From Paenibacillus sp. DMB20 (GTDB taxonomy: Bacteria > Bacillota > Bacilli > Paenibacillales > Paenibacillaceae): a DNA stretch of 64,000 nucleotides. The stretch covers positions 248,001 through 312,000 of the forward strand of contig NZ_LAZU01000053.1 of NCBI RefSeq assembly GCF_000987955.1. Reading direction: 5' to 3'. Position numbers and translations under genes: made by a program. Position 1 is the first letter of the stretch; each line of letters opens with the position of its first letter. The notes under the pieces are model-generated. The model saw nothing but the letters and a program-made list of their open reading frames with translations, was not told the DNA's origin and ran no database searches. This document shows positions 19,375 to 29,152 of this stretch, piece after piece.

Positions 19375-20289
19375 TTACTTTGTTTTTAGGTCTTCAATGG
19401 AGCTGATATCCATGTAAGACGGAACGACAAGGCCGGTTTTTACGCCTTCCATGTTGGCTCCAAGGTCTTCGAGCTGGTCTTTGTATTTATCCCAATAGTC
19501 GGCATGCGTCAAAGGAAGCCAAGCTGCGACGGTAGCATCAACGTCTCCGTTTGCAACCCCGGTCCACATCGGTCCGGCTTCGACTTGAAGCGCCGTTACT
19601 TTATATCCAAGTTTGGTCTCAAGAACATGTTTCACCAGGTGGGTGCTCGCGATTTCGGAATCCCACGCGACATAGCTCAGCTTGAAGTCTTTGCCGCTGA
19701 CCGGCTGGATGTCCTTGGTCCACTCATCGATACGGTCGCTGTGGCTGTCAGCCCATTCCTTGGCCGCATCCTCGGGAGATTTTCCTTCCTGGATGGCGGT
19801 CATGATTTCGCCCATTTCATCGGAGGTCCACTTGAAGTTTTCGAGGAATTGATACGCCTCCGGCTGGTCGTCTTTCAGGTTTTTGCGGGCCAGCGTGTGG
19901 ATTTCCTCAGCCTCGCCGTAGGTTTTCTTCGGATCTTCAAGATATTTCAGATCATATTTGGAGAACATCCAGTGCGGAGTCCAGCCGGTAATAATAATCG
20001 GTTCTTCGTTTTTGATGGCCTTGGCAAGGGTAGCGGTCATCGCGGCGCCGGACCCCTCAACGAGCTTCCAGTCGGAAAGGCCGTACTCTTCAATGGCTGC
20101 GGCGGTAGCTTTCATGATTCCCGCACCCGGATCGATGCCGATGATTTCATGTTTCACTTGTTCTCCGACAGTCTTAGTACCGTCGTTGTTTGAACCGGCG
20201 TTTTTCCCGTCACCGCCGTTTTGGCCGCATGCGGACAAGACCAGTACGACCGCCAAGCTAAGCGTCATCCAGAGCTTCGTTTTTTTCAT
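19375..20289 (-). CDS. opuAC: Glycine betaine ABC transporter, substrate-binding lipoprotein
   Basis: This 304-residue OpuAC-type binding protein has a lipoprotein signal (MKKTKLW, hydrophobic core, LSACG). Conserved betaine-binding segments are visible: DPGAGIMKATAAAIEEYGLSDW, ITGWTPHWMFSKYDLKYL and VAAWLPLTHADYW, with the Trp residues that cage the quaternary amine. The ATG at 20289 follows AGGGGTG, and the opuAB stop is one base upstream. It is the third gene of an opuAA-opuAB-opuAC operon that imports the compatible solute glycine betaine under osmotic stress. Confidence 0.92.
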   Translation of the reverse strand: MKKTKLWMTLSLAVVLVLSACGQNGGDGKNAGSNNDGTKTVGEQVKHEIIGIDPGAGIMKATAAAIEEYGLSDWKLVEGSGAAMTATLAKAIKNEEPIIITGWTPHWMFSKYDLKYLEDPKKTYGEAEEIHTLARKNLKDDQPEAYQFLENFKWTSDEMGEIMTAIQEGKSPEDAAKEWADSHSDRIDEWTKDIQPVSGKDFKLSYVAWDSEIASTHLVKHVLETKLGYKVTALQVEAGPMWTGVANGDVDATVAAWLPLTHADYWDKYKDQLEDLGANMEGVKTGLVVPSYMDISSIEDLKTK

Positions 20290-20290
20290 G

Positions 20291-21124
20291 TTACGCACCC
20301 CTTTTTTTCGTTTTAAATATATTTTGCGTAAAGCGGTCGAGCACAATCGCCAGGATGACGACGGCCAGACCGGCTTCAAACCCTTTACCGATCTGCAGCT
20401 GCGTAACGGCGCGGTAAACCTCCGCCCCGATGCCCTGCGCACCGATCATGGATGCAATGACAACCATGGAAAGAGAGAGCATGATGGTTTGGTTGACGCC
20501 GGCCATCAGGGTCGGCATCGCCAGCGGCAGTTGTACCTTGAACAGCTTCTGGCCGGAAGTGGATCCGAATGCATCGGCTGCTTCCGTCAGTTCTCCGGAT
20601 ACCTGCATAATGCCGAGACGCGTTAGGCGAATGGTTGGCGGTATGGCAAAGATAACCGACGCAATGACCCCCGGAACGACGCCGAGGCTGAAGAAGGTAA
20701 CGGCAGGCAGCAGATATACGAACGCAGGCATCGTCTGCATGAAGTCCAGAATCGGAATGATAATGCGGGATGCCGTACGGCTGTAAGCACACCAAATCCC
20801 GATCGGAACGCCCAACAGCACCGAGATCAGACCTGAAGTCAATACAAGGCTGAGGGTGTCCATTGTTTGCGGCCAGTATCCGAGATTATCGATGATCAGG
20901 AAACCGATGACCGTAAACAGGGTCAAAGACAGACGACCCGCGAAGAAGGCAAGTACGCCCAGAATCGCGATAAAGACGAACGGGTGCGGCAGCATGAACA
21001 GGCTGGTGAATGCATTAACGATGCCCTCGATGACCGTCGCGACGGCATCAAAGAAGCCGGACATATAATCTTCCATCCAGCTGACGAGGGATTCGATCCA
21101 TTCGGCTAAAGGAATTTTAGGCAT
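20291..21124 (-). CDS. opuAB: Glycine betaine ABC transporter permease
   Basis: This 277-residue ProW/OpuAB-type permease has six to seven hydrophobic helices. The conserved cytoplasmic loop (GELTEAADAFGSTSGQKLFKVQLPLAMPTL) contacts the ATPase. It overlaps the end of opuAA by 8 bases and ends one base before opuAC, so all three are translated from one message. Confidence 0.92.
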   Translation of the reverse strand: MPKIPLAEWIESLVSWMEDYMSGFFDAVATVIEGIVNAFTSLFMLPHPFVFIAILGVLAFFAGRLSLTLFTVIGFLIIDNLGYWPQTMDTLSLVLTSGLISVLLGVPIGIWCAYSRTASRIIIPILDFMQTMPAFVYLLPAVTFFSLGVVPGVIASVIFAIPPTIRLTRLGIMQVSGELTEAADAFGSTSGQKLFKVQLPLAMPTLMAGVNQTIMLSLSMVVIASMIGAQGIGAEVYRAVTQLQIGKGFEAGLAVVILAIVLDRFTQNIFKTKKRGA

Positions 21125-22319
21125 TCGCGTTCACCTCCCCGGACTTGTTCTCGCCGGCAAGGGCGCCGAGTACCGCGCCGCGGACGATCACGCCGAGCAA
21201 TCGTCCCGAAGGATCCACGACCGCCAGCGGTACTTTGGATAAACTCGTGATCTCAAACAGTTCGTTCAATAAGGTATCCGGGCCGACCTTGGGCCCGTCA
21301 TGGATGATGATGTCTTCCAGTTTACGATTGTTACGGAGTGCGTCGGACGCATCCTCGGCCGTAATGACACCTAGCAGCCGCTTGGACCGGTCAATAACGA
21401 ACAGATTGGAAATGCCGCGTTCCCGCATAATCTCCAGTGCCACGCGAGGTCCCCGGTCGGGGGTAACCGTCTCCGGACGACGCATCACGTGTGCGGCAGT
21501 CAGCACCTTGGACAAGTCCACATCCTCGACAAAACGTTCGACGTAGTCATTGGCCGGCTGCGTCAAAATTTCCTCCGGCGTGCCGATCTGTACGATGGAG
21601 CCGTCCTTCATCAAGGCAATGCGGTCTCCGATGCGGAGGGCTTCATCCAAATCATGGGTAATAAATACAATCGTTTTTTTCATCTTATCCTGCAGTTCCA
21701 CCAGTTCGTCCTGCATGTCCCTGCGAATGAGCGGATCGAGCGCGCTGAAGGCTTCGTCCATCAACAGAATTTCAGGATCATTGGCTAAAGCCCGGGCCAG
21801 ACCGACGCGCTGCTGCATGCCGCCGCTCAGCTGATCCGGCATTTTTTCCTCCCACCCTTTGAGCCCGACGAGCTCAAGGGCTTGCAAAGCGGCTTCCCTG
21901 CGTTTGCTTTTTTCCACCTTTTGAATCTCAAGGCCGTATTCGACGTTTTCAATGACTGTTCGGTGCGGAAACAGAGCGAACTTCTGGAACACCATGCCGA
22001 TCGATTTACGTCGGACATTCCGCAGCTCTTCCTTGTTCATTTTTCTCAGATCCTTGCCGTGGATCAAAATTTCACCCGATGTCGGCTCAATCAAGCGATT
22101 TAGCAAACGGACCAATGTAGACTTGCCGCTGCCGGAGAGGCCCATAATGACGAAAATCTCTCCTTCGCGAATATCGAAGCTGACGCGGTTGACCCCGACG
22201 GTGATATTTTTTTCCTTGGCAATCCGTTCCTTGCTCCATCCTTTTTCCAGGAGTTCCAGGCCCTGTTCCGGATGGCTTCCGAACAGCTTGCTGACATTGT
22301 TGACTTGCAAAATGGTCAA
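21117..22319 (-). CDS. opuAA: Glycine betaine ABC transporter ATPase with CBS domains
   Basis: This 400-residue ATPase has Walker A (GLSGSGKST), the signature LSGGMQQRVGLARAL, Walker B (ILLMDEAFSALDP) and the H-loop (FITHDLDEAL). Two CBS domains at the C-terminus (from about residue 280) are the ionic-strength sensor known in OpuA. The start is a TTG at 22319 with AAAGGAGGA upstream. Its promoter faces away from gbsR. Confidence 0.93.
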   Translation of the reverse strand: MTILQVNNVSKLFGSHPEQGLELLEKGWSKERIAKEKNITVGVNRVSFDIREGEIFVIMGLSGSGKSTLVRLLNRLIEPTSGEILIHGKDLRKMNKEELRNVRRKSIGMVFQKFALFPHRTVIENVEYGLEIQKVEKSKRREAALQALELVGLKGWEEKMPDQLSGGMQQRVGLARALANDPEILLMDEAFSALDPLIRRDMQDELVELQDKMKKTIVFITHDLDEALRIGDRIALMKDGSIVQIGTPEEILTQPANDYVERFVEDVDLSKVLTAAHVMRRPETVTPDRGPRVALEIMRERGISNLFVIDRSKRLLGVITAEDASDALRNNRKLEDIIIHDGPKVGPDTLLNELFEITSLSKVPLAVVDPSGRLLGVIVRGAVLGALAGENKSGEVNANA

Positions 22320-22406
22320 AAATATTCCTCCTTTATAAATTGAAGTTTCGCATATCCGTGATCTGCCGAGCGAAAAGTGGTTATGATACGTAAACCCATG
22401 TGCAAT

Positions 22407-22436
22407 ATTGTAACAATACTATATGTTTTGTATCAA
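22407..22436 (-). promoter_or_regulatory. Promoter of the opuA operon with overlapping palindrome
   Basis: On the minus strand TTGATA (22436-22431) and TACAAT (22412-22407) are 18 bases apart. The -10 lies in the palindrome ATTGTAACAAT (22407-22417), a possible repressor site. Confidence 0.6.
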
Positions 22437-22460
22437 ACGTTATATCTGAACGTATAGAAC

Positions 22461-22478
22461 GTACAGTAAAAACTGTAC
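22461..22478. promoter_or_regulatory. Inverted repeat between opuA and gbsR
   Basis: GTACAGT-AAAA-ACTGTAC is a perfect 7-bp inverted repeat between the divergent opuA and gbsR genes and is a candidate GbsR operator. Confidence 0.4.
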
Positions 22479-22633
22479 AAACATATACTCCCATATCCTC
22501 CCGCATGCTCCATAATGCGTCCGGGAGGGGTTCTTTACTTTTAAAATGGCATTCCCTACAATAGACGAGAGAATATGTGATGGAAGAATATTTGGATCAG
22601 CGGGGATGGTTACAGAAAGAGGAGGCTGCAAGC

Positions 22634-23200
22634 ATGGGCTTGTACCATTTGGATGAGGAACAGCAGGCCGCCGTGCATAAAATTCGCAAACGCGTTATTG
22701 AAAATATCGGGCGCAATATGGATTTGTACGGCATATCCATTTCAACGGGGCATTTGTACGGTCTGTTATATTTTGCGGACAAGCCGATGAACCTCGATGA
22801 AATGGGACAGGAAATGAAAATGAGCAAGACGAGCATGAGTACCGGCGTGAGGACGCTGCTTGATTACAAAATGGTCCATAAAGTCTGGGAAAAAGGCTCG
22901 CGCAAGGACTTGTACGAGGTTGAATACGATTGGTACCAGACCTTCGTCGATTTTTTCGATATCAAATGGAGAAAATCGGTGGAGAGCAATATATTGATCC
23001 TTCGCAAAGCCCTGGACGAAACGGATAAGCTGCTGAAGGAGCACTCGGATGACGTGGTGCTGACCGCCGTGTTGAAGGAAGACCAGGCAAAAATGAGGGA
23101 AGCCGTGGCTTACTACAAATGGCTCGACCGGCTGATCGATACGTTTGTCAGCGGGGAAATTTTCAACCTTGTTCCTAAAGAGCCGCCGGAGAATAAGTGA
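22634..23200 (+). CDS. gbsR: GbsR/MarR-family repressor
   Basis: This 188-residue winged-helix protein has a DNA-binding region (LDEMGQEMKMSKTSMSTGVRTLLDYKMVHKVWEKGSRKDLYE) followed by a helical C-terminus. This matches GbsR, the choline-sensing repressor of glycine betaine synthesis and uptake in Bacillus. The ATG at 22634 is favoured because GAGGAGG lies 8 bases upstream and the length then fits the family (about 180). An in-frame GTG at 22577 has no clear ribosome site. It is divergent from opuA, its likely target. Confidence 0.85.
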   Translation: MGLYHLDEEQQAAVHKIRKRVIENIGRNMDLYGISISTGHLYGLLYFADKPMNLDEMGQEMKMSKTSMSTGVRTLLDYKMVHKVWEKGSRKDLYEVEYDWYQTFVDFFDIKWRKSVESNILILRKALDETDKLLKEHSDDVVLTAVLKEDQAKMREAVAYYKWLDRLIDTFVSGEIFNLVPKEPPENK

Positions 23201-23249
23201 GGCCTCGAAGAAAAGGCGTTTTACATGGGCATTAGTAGACAGTGGCCTC

Positions 23250-23287
23250 AAAAGGTACGGCACGTATCGAACGGGTTGTACCTTTTT
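23250..23287 (+). terminator. Probable terminator of gbsR
   Basis: AAAAGGTAC pairs with GTACCTTTTT around a 19-base loop with some inner pairing; it lies 50 bases after the gbsR stop. Confidence 0.55.
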
Positions 23288-23422
23288 GCTTAACCGCATT
23301 AATCGAAGAGGCGATGCCCGGCACCGCAGTGCCGTATTAACGTCTCAGCTTGTTCCTTTGGAAAAATGAGGCTACACTTTTAGCATGGACTTAACCACCC
23401 GGAGAGGACATGGAGGAGCAAA

Positions 23423-23983
23423 ATGTTAATCAGACCAGCAGTAAAAGAGGATGCCGTGCCCGCAGCGCGGCTGCTATACGATGCTCTGCACGATGTTGCC
23501 CATCAGTTGACGGGGCAGGAAAGCGAGCAAGAGGCCATCGCTGTGCTTGAATGGTTTTTTCGGCAGGAGGAAGGACGCCTCGGTTACCGGCAGGCGCTGA
23601 TAAGCGAAGTTGAGGGCAAGGTTGCCGGAATTATCGTGACCTATGCGGGCGACGAAGCGGAGCAATTGGACCGCCTGATCGTGGAGAGGCTGCGGAAACT
23701 GAAGAATGATCCATCCATCTCGCTCGATAAAGAGGCGGACGAGGATGAATATTATATCGATACGTTGTCGGTTTCACCGCAGTACAAAGGCAAGGGCATC
23801 GGCACCGCGCTGATCAAGGCAGCCGAGAACCGGGCGCGGGAACGCGGTTACGACAAAATCGCCCTGGCTGTCGTAACCGACAATACGCGGGCCCATGGGT
23901 TGTACCTGAGAACCGGATACGAGACGGACAAGGAAATCATCATTAATAAGCATGTTTATTATCATATGGTTAAGAGATTATAA
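23423..23983 (+). CDS. GNAT-family N-acetyltransferase
   Basis: This 186-residue protein has the GNAT acetyl-CoA-binding core: strand 4 (YYIDTLSVSPQYKGKGIGTALI, with the GKGIGT pyrophosphate loop) and the A-H-G-L-Y-L-R-T-G-Y motif near the end. The substrate cannot be told. It has a GGAGGAG ribosome site, its own terminator and no obvious operon partner. Confidence 0.85.
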   Translation: MLIRPAVKEDAVPAARLLYDALHDVAHQLTGQESEQEAIAVLEWFFRQEEGRLGYRQALISEVEGKVAGIIVTYAGDEAEQLDRLIVERLRKLKNDPSISLDKEADEDEYYIDTLSVSPQYKGKGIGTALIKAAENRARERGYDKIALAVVTDNTRAHGLYLRTGYETDKEIIINKHVYYHMVKRL

Positions 23984-23990
23984 GAACAGG

Positions 23991-24024
23991 AAAGCCGGCT
24001 TGGCTACATTCAAGCCGGCTTTTT
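23991..24024 (+). terminator. Intrinsic terminator of the GNAT gene
   Basis: A 12-bp stem AAAGCCGGCTTG / CAAGCCGGCTTT with an 8-base loop is followed by Ts. Confidence 0.85.
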
Positions 24025-24093
24025 GCCGACTTTCCGTGTTCCTTGCATGTGCGGGCCGAGGGCTATCCCCGCTTCCGCTACAACGAACAATTT

Positions 24094-24163
24094 CATAAGA
24101 AAAACGTCTATCGACGTATTTTCTCAGAAGACAGACCGCATTTAGCTGAAGTTTTTCTTGCGA
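24094..24163 (+). repeat. Intergenic repeat element, copy A
   Basis: This 70-base stretch is about 80 percent identical, by eye, to the reverse complement of 34416-34481. It contains GTCTATCGACGTA and is bounded by AAGAAAAAC and its inverse GTTTTTCTT, which gives it a MITE-like outline. It is noncoding and is the only feature I see between 24025 and the next gene at 24372. Confidence 0.5.
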
Positions 24164-24371
24164 TATGGAATTCCATCAGCTCCGCTGATAACTTATAAAT
24201 TCTATATCTATAAAAAAAATGAGGGACCCTATTTACAAAAGGAAAATCGTGGTCTATAGTATGGATAATCGATCTAAAAAATTAGAATGAACAAATAATA
24301 CAGAATATACTTAAAATGTGGAATGTCTTTTTCATGATGAAGGACATCTAACTAGAAATGGAGCGACGTAC

Positions 24372-24866
24372 ATGAAGGATAATAATCAAGCTGTGGAAAT
24401 TTCGGTGGAACAGGCCAAATTGCTTGGCAGCGCACAACGCGTGAAGATCATAGGGACCATAGTCAGCACGGCCAAAACCGCCAAACAGGTTGCGGATGAA
24501 CTGGGCGAATCCCCGGGAAGCATCCACTATCACATTCAGAAATTACATGATGGCGGATTAATAGATTTGGTCGAAACCCGGACGGTCGGCGGCATCGTGG
24601 AGAAGTATTACAAGTCCAAGGCCAAGTGGTTTAACACGAAGGGAACGCAGCTGGTGGATCCGGTGCTTGCCGATGATTACGATGCCGCTTCCAGCACTAA
24701 AATCAGCTTGAGAATGCAGCTTTCGCCTGAACAACGAGAGGAAATGACGGAGGATTTCAAGCGATTGCTGGAGAAATGGCTGGCGTTGACCACGAACGCC
24801 AAGGCGGAGAACAGCCAGGAATATGCGATCGGGTTTAAGCTGATTTCCGCCGAAATGACGGAATAG
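24372..24866 (+). CDS. ArsR-like winged-helix regulator
   Basis: The 164-residue product has an ArsR-type helix-turn-helix (LGSAQRVKIIGTIVSTAKTAKQVADELGESPGSIHYHIQKLHDGGLI), the wing VETRTVGGIVEKYYKSKAKWF, and a helical C-terminus. No metal-binding Cys cluster is visible. The ATG at 24372 follows GGAG at 8 bases; an upstream start at 24318 has none. It lies 67 bases before the MFS pump gene on the same strand and probably regulates it. Confidence 0.82.
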   Translation: MKDNNQAVEISVEQAKLLGSAQRVKIIGTIVSTAKTAKQVADELGESPGSIHYHIQKLHDGGLIDLVETRTVGGIVEKYYKSKAKWFNTKGTQLVDPVLADDYDAASSTKISLRMQLSPEQREEMTEDFKRLLEKWLALTTNAKAENSQEYAIGFKLISAEMTE

Positions 24867-24933
24867 AAAAACGTTCCATTCGGACCTTGGTTCATTATTG
24901 GATAACAAAAATTGGGGAGCAGGGGGTTTATCC

Positions 24934-26258
24934 GTGGAAATATTAAAAAACCGCAATTTCATGCTGCTGTTCATCGGCCGCATTTTGACCAATATCGGCG
25001 ATAGTTTATATGCCGTTGCTGCGATGTGGCTGGTGTATGATTTGGGCGGCTCCACTTTATATACGGGGCTTGCCGGTTTTCTGTCCATCCTGCCGAGAGT
25101 CGTTCAACTGCTTTCAGGTCCATTGATAGACCGGTTTCCGCTGCGGGGGATTCTGGTGTACACGCAGCTGCTGCAAGCCCTGCTCCTGCTTATTGTGCCT
25201 GCGGCATTTTATTTTGATTTCCTGAGCGTGGCTTTGGTGCTTGCCATCACGCCGATCTTATCGACGCTAAATATGTGGGTCTATCCCGCCCAAATGTCGG
25301 CACTACCGAAAATCATCGATAAGAAGCATCTGACGCAAGGCAATTCATTGTTTTCCATTGCTTATCAAGGCATCGACGTGGCCTGCAACGCGATATCGGG
25401 AGCGTTAATCATTGTATTGGGTGCCGTTTCCCTCTACCTGTGGAATTCAATAGGTTTTTTCATCGGGGCCATTCTGTTTGCGCAGCTTCGAATCAAGGCC
25501 TCAACAAATGATTCGAATAACAACGACAAATCGCCATCGGAGTCGGAAGGCGGTTCTAAATTATCAGCCCGGCAGAGCCCTATGAAAAACTATGTAGCGG
25601 ATATGAAGGAAGGCCTCCGGCTGATCTTGCTACGCCGCTTGCCCGAATTCAATTTGGCATCATTGTGATCAATGCGGCAGGCGGAGCCACATTCACGGTT
25701 ATGCCCGCTTTCGCCGACAGTCTCGGGGGAGCGGGGATTTACGGGATATTGCTCATGGCCCAGGCTGGCGGAAGTTTAATCGGCGCGGTGCTGGCCCCTT
25801 ATATGAAACTGGAGCGGGTCCGTCTCGGATCGATCTTTGCCGCCGCCTTCTGCTTATCCGGGGCTGCCTGGTGCCTCAGCGTATTTACGCCGTGGACCTG
25901 GCTAGTGGTCCTGATTTACGGATTGTCATGGTTTCCGGGAGGAGTAACCAATGTGATCATCAACACGGTAATTCAAAAGGGCGTCCCGGAAAAAAACATG
26001 GGGACCGTCTTTGCCGCCGCATCCGGATTAAGCGGAATTGCCATGCCTCTTGGGAGCCTGATCGGCGGCAGTCTCGGCGTTATCACGGCAAGCTCCTCCG
26101 TCATCGCAGGCTGCGGCATTGCGGTACTGTGCGTGGGAGTATTCTGGATGTTTGATTCCGTGACGCGAAGCCTGCCTGCCGCCGAGCATGTAGATGAATC
26201 CTGGTTTGCGCCGCCGGCTTCACAGGTGCAGGGAGAGACCGTTGCAACCGGCCCGTAA
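24934..26258 (+). pseudogene. MFS transporter, split by one frameshift
   Basis: This is a major facilitator of the macrolide-efflux/DHA3-like type: EILKNRNFMLLFIGRILTNIGDSLYAVAAMW at the N-terminus and about twelve hydrophobic helices in all. Frame one runs from the GTG at 24934 (or the TTG at 24898) to a stop at 25668. Frame two runs from there to 26258. At about 25641-25645 the sequence LLRRLP should continue as RIQFGIIVINAAGG, which needs one extra base in the CCC stretch. It follows the ArsR-like regulator and is probably regulated by it. The break is either a real inactivation or a sequence error. The substrate is unknown. Confidence 0.82.
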
Positions 26259-26352
26259 AAGATTGCTTGTCATGCCCGTCTGCATAATGTGACCAAGTCC
26301 CTCATAGACATGTATCAGTTAATTCAAAACATGTACTGAAGGGGATGATGAC

Positions 26353-27456
26353 ATGCGCCGGATTTCATGGGTGCTGCTCGCTGTTGTATTAAGCTTCAGC
26401 TTGGTGTTGGCAGGATGCGGGAAGAAGAAGGATGCGGACGGAGTCATAAAGGACCTGAACAAGGTGGCGGATCAGCTGGAGGGTTCCAAAGGATCATATC
26501 AGGGAACCGGTGTGATGACGATACATACGGGCTCGGCTCCCCAGCAGTATAACGTGGAGGTATGGTATCAGTCGCCATTCTACTACCGCATCAGTTTGAC
26601 CAACGGGCAGAAGGATCTTACGCAAATCGTGCTGCGTAACGACGAAGGCGTATTCGTGCTGACGCCGAGCCTGAACAAAAGCTTCCGCTTCAAGAGCGAT
26701 TGGCCGGAAAATCAGGGACAGGTTTATCTGTACCAAACGATGCTCGGCAGCATTCTGAGCGACAAGGCGCGCCAATTTGCGGAGGATAAGGACAGTTACG
26801 TTTTTGACGTGGCCGCCAATTATCACAGCCATTCCCTCGTACGGCAAAAGATATGGCTCGCAAAGGACAATTACACGCCGAAGCAAGTTCAGGTAACCGA
26901 TTCGGAGGCTAAAGTCGTCGTGGAGGTGAAATTCAACACGTTTACCTTCGATACGAACCTCACCAAAGAATCATTTGATACGAACCGCAATCTCAGCGCC
27001 ATGAACGGGGAAGACAAAGGAGCCATGGCCGAAGTGGATGAGAACGGAATGCCCGTGGCCGTGACGGACGGCGGCGAGGGACAAGGGCCGGAAGCCGAGC
27101 CAGCGGCAAAGGAGCTCGGATCGTTCGGAATCATCGAACCTACCTATATCCCGGCGGGCGTAGTTAGCAAGGGAACCCAAGAAATTGCTGATAGCAAAGA
27201 CCATGCGGTAATCCTCCGCTATGACGGAGTATATCAATATACCATCATAGAATCCCGGCCGCTTGACCGTGCGGTATCCCTGGCGCCCGGAAAAGTGATC
27301 GACTTGGGCCACACCGTTGGTCTGCTGACCGGAGACGATCAAAAAACCCTGACCTGGACGACCGAGGGAGTGGAGTACCGGATTACGAGCGCAAACCTTC
27401 CGACTTCCGAAATGGTGGAAATCGCTGCTTCCATGCAGGGACAATCGGGTAAGTAA
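26353..27456 (+). CDS. ydcC: YdcC-like sporulation lipoprotein (LolA/GerS fold)
   Basis: This 367-residue lipoprotein has the lipobox LAGCG (Cys at residue 22). It has a LolA/RseB-like beta fold in the first 220 residues, where VWYQSPFYYRISLTNG and KIWLAKDNYTPKQVQV are typical. A Pro/Glu-rich linker and a C-terminal domain follow (EPTYIPAGVV, LGHTVGLLTGDDQKTLTW). It lies directly before alr, as ydcC does in B. subtilis, where it is expressed in the mother cell during sporulation. The family includes GerS-type germination lipoproteins. The function here is inferred from fold and place. Confidence 0.8.
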   Translation: MRRISWVLLAVVLSFSLVLAGCGKKKDADGVIKDLNKVADQLEGSKGSYQGTGVMTIHTGSAPQQYNVEVWYQSPFYYRISLTNGQKDLTQIVLRNDEGVFVLTPSLNKSFRFKSDWPENQGQVYLYQTMLGSILSDKARQFAEDKDSYVFDVAANYHSHSLVRQKIWLAKDNYTPKQVQVTDSEAKVVVEVKFNTFTFDTNLTKESFDTNRNLSAMNGEDKGAMAEVDENGMPVAVTDGGEGQGPEAEPAAKELGSFGIIEPTYIPAGVVSKGTQEIADSKDHAVILRYDGVYQYTIIESRPLDRAVSLAPGKVIDLGHTVGLLTGDDQKTLTWTTEGVEYRITSANLPTSEMVEIAASMQGQSGK

Positions 27457-27530
27457 TACGATGAAGGCGGATAACCGACTATTGCGGACGCATAACCTTT
27501 CTGCAATACAGGCCATTCGCCTTCTTCTTC

Positions 27531-27574
27531 AAATAAGGGGATTCCCCCAAGGTCATCCCATCCCCTTATTTTTC
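27531..27574 (+). terminator. Intrinsic terminator after ydcC
   Basis: AAATAAGGGGAT (27531-27542) pairs with ATCCCCTTATTT (27560-27571) and is followed by Ts. Confidence 0.75.
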
Positions 27575-27731
27575 AAGCGGATTTCATCCGATTCCGCCGG
27601 TCCGCCGGCCCGGATAAGCAGCATGCCACATTCTGCCGATCCGGGTTGAATTGACAGTTACCTGCGGGGGCATTACCATTAATCTATTGCACATGTTATG
27701 TGTTTCAAAATGGTAAGAAGGTGACTGAAAA

Positions 27732-28910
27732 GTGCAAGCGATATATCGACCTACTCAAGCGGAAATCAATTTGGATCATTTGCGTGCGAATTACCAAGGC
27801 TTTCGGGAATCGCTTCCCGAGTCCATGAAGCTGCTGGCCTGCGTAAAGGCCAATGCCTACGGACATGGAGCCGTTGAAATCGCGCGCGAGCTGGAGGAAC
27901 TGGGCGCGGACTATTTAAGCGTCGCCTTTTTGGATGAAGCGCTGGGGCTTCGAAAGGCGGGGATACGGATGCCGATTCTCGTGATGGGGTATACCCCGCC
28001 GGAGGGAATCGAGACGGCATGGCGCAACGACGTAACCATAGCCCTGTTCAGTTCTGAAGTGATGGAAGCGATCAAAGCTCTGCCTCTTGAAGAGGAACGC
28101 CCGCTGAAGGTGCACATCAAAATCGACAGCGGAATGGGCCGCTTGGGGCTTTTGCCCGGCGATGCGGCGGTTTCTTTTATCCAGGAAGCATTTGCGCTGC
28201 AGCAGGTGATGGTCGAGGGTATGTTTACCCATTTTGCAAAGGCGGATGAAGAAGATAAAGGCTATACACTGGAGCAGTACCGGCGTTTCAAAAGCGTGGC
28301 GGATGCGCTGCGGGAGTTGGGCTACAACATCCCGATCATACATACGGGCAATAGCGCCGCCGCGATCGACACCCCCGAGCTTTCCTACGACATGGTGCGT
28401 CTTGGCATCAGTTTGTACGGATTGTATCCATCGGAGGAGGTCCATCGAACAACGGTCAGCTTAAGCCCGGTCATGACGTTAAAGACGAAGGCGGTCTACG
28501 TCAAAAAGCTTCCGCCGCATTACGGCATCAGCTATGGTACCAAGTACGTAACCGAAGGCGAAGAAACGATAGCTACGCTTCCGATCGGTTATGCGGACGG
28601 GTATTCCCGTATGCTGAGCGGTAAAACGGAGGTGCTCATACGCGGACGCCGCGTACCTGTCGTCGGAACGATCTGCATGGACCAGTGTATGGTATCGCTG
28701 AAATCTTTCGCCGAAGAGGCGGAACAAATCAAAGTCGGTGAAGAGGTTGTACTCATCGGTCAGCAGTCTGGAGCGTGCATCACGGCAGACGAGCTGGCTT
28801 CTAAGCTCGATACCATCCACTATGAGCTGGTGTGCATGATAGCCCACCGTGTACCGCGTACGTATATACGCGAAGGCGTACCCGTTAAGCGGGTCAATCC
28901 CCTCTGGTAG
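27732..28910 (+). CDS. alr: Alanine racemase
   Basis: This 392-residue PLP enzyme makes D-alanine for peptidoglycan. The catalytic Lys is in ACVKANAYGHG, and the Tyr of the second active site is in HYGISYGTKY. Substrate motifs GMGRLG, MFTHFA and GTICMDQCMV are present. The start is a GTG at 27732 with AAGGTGA upstream. It lies in the conserved ydcC-alr-ndoAI-ndoA order. There is no adjacent terminator before the antitoxin gene, but a 240-base gap separates them. Confidence 0.95.
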   Translation: MQAIYRPTQAEINLDHLRANYQGFRESLPESMKLLACVKANAYGHGAVEIARELEELGADYLSVAFLDEALGLRKAGIRMPILVMGYTPPEGIETAWRNDVTIALFSSEVMEAIKALPLEEERPLKVHIKIDSGMGRLGLLPGDAAVSFIQEAFALQQVMVEGMFTHFAKADEEDKGYTLEQYRRFKSVADALRELGYNIPIIHTGNSAAAIDTPELSYDMVRLGISLYGLYPSEEVHRTTVSLSPVMTLKTKAVYVKKLPPHYGISYGTKYVTEGEETIATLPIGYADGYSRMLSGKTEVLIRGRRVPVVGTICMDQCMVSLKSFAEEAEQIKVGEEVVLIGQQSGACITADELASKLDTIHYELVCMIAHRVPRTYIREGVPVKRVNPLW

Positions 28911-29152
28911 AGCTTCTTGCTTGATTCCTGCAACCATATTTATTCGGGATTAAAAAGGAAAACGTACAGGCTTTCGCGAACTATGAATATGTCGGTTGGT
29001 CTGTACGAAAGTGCCGATTGTAGTTTATAATGGGATGCAGCATACTTGATATACCTTCGGCATATATATTCTTTTGTATAAATTTCCTTGAATAACGTAA
29101 TACTGGTGCACAGGGCAAGAAGGTTGTGGGGGTGGAATAGAAGGTGGCCAAC

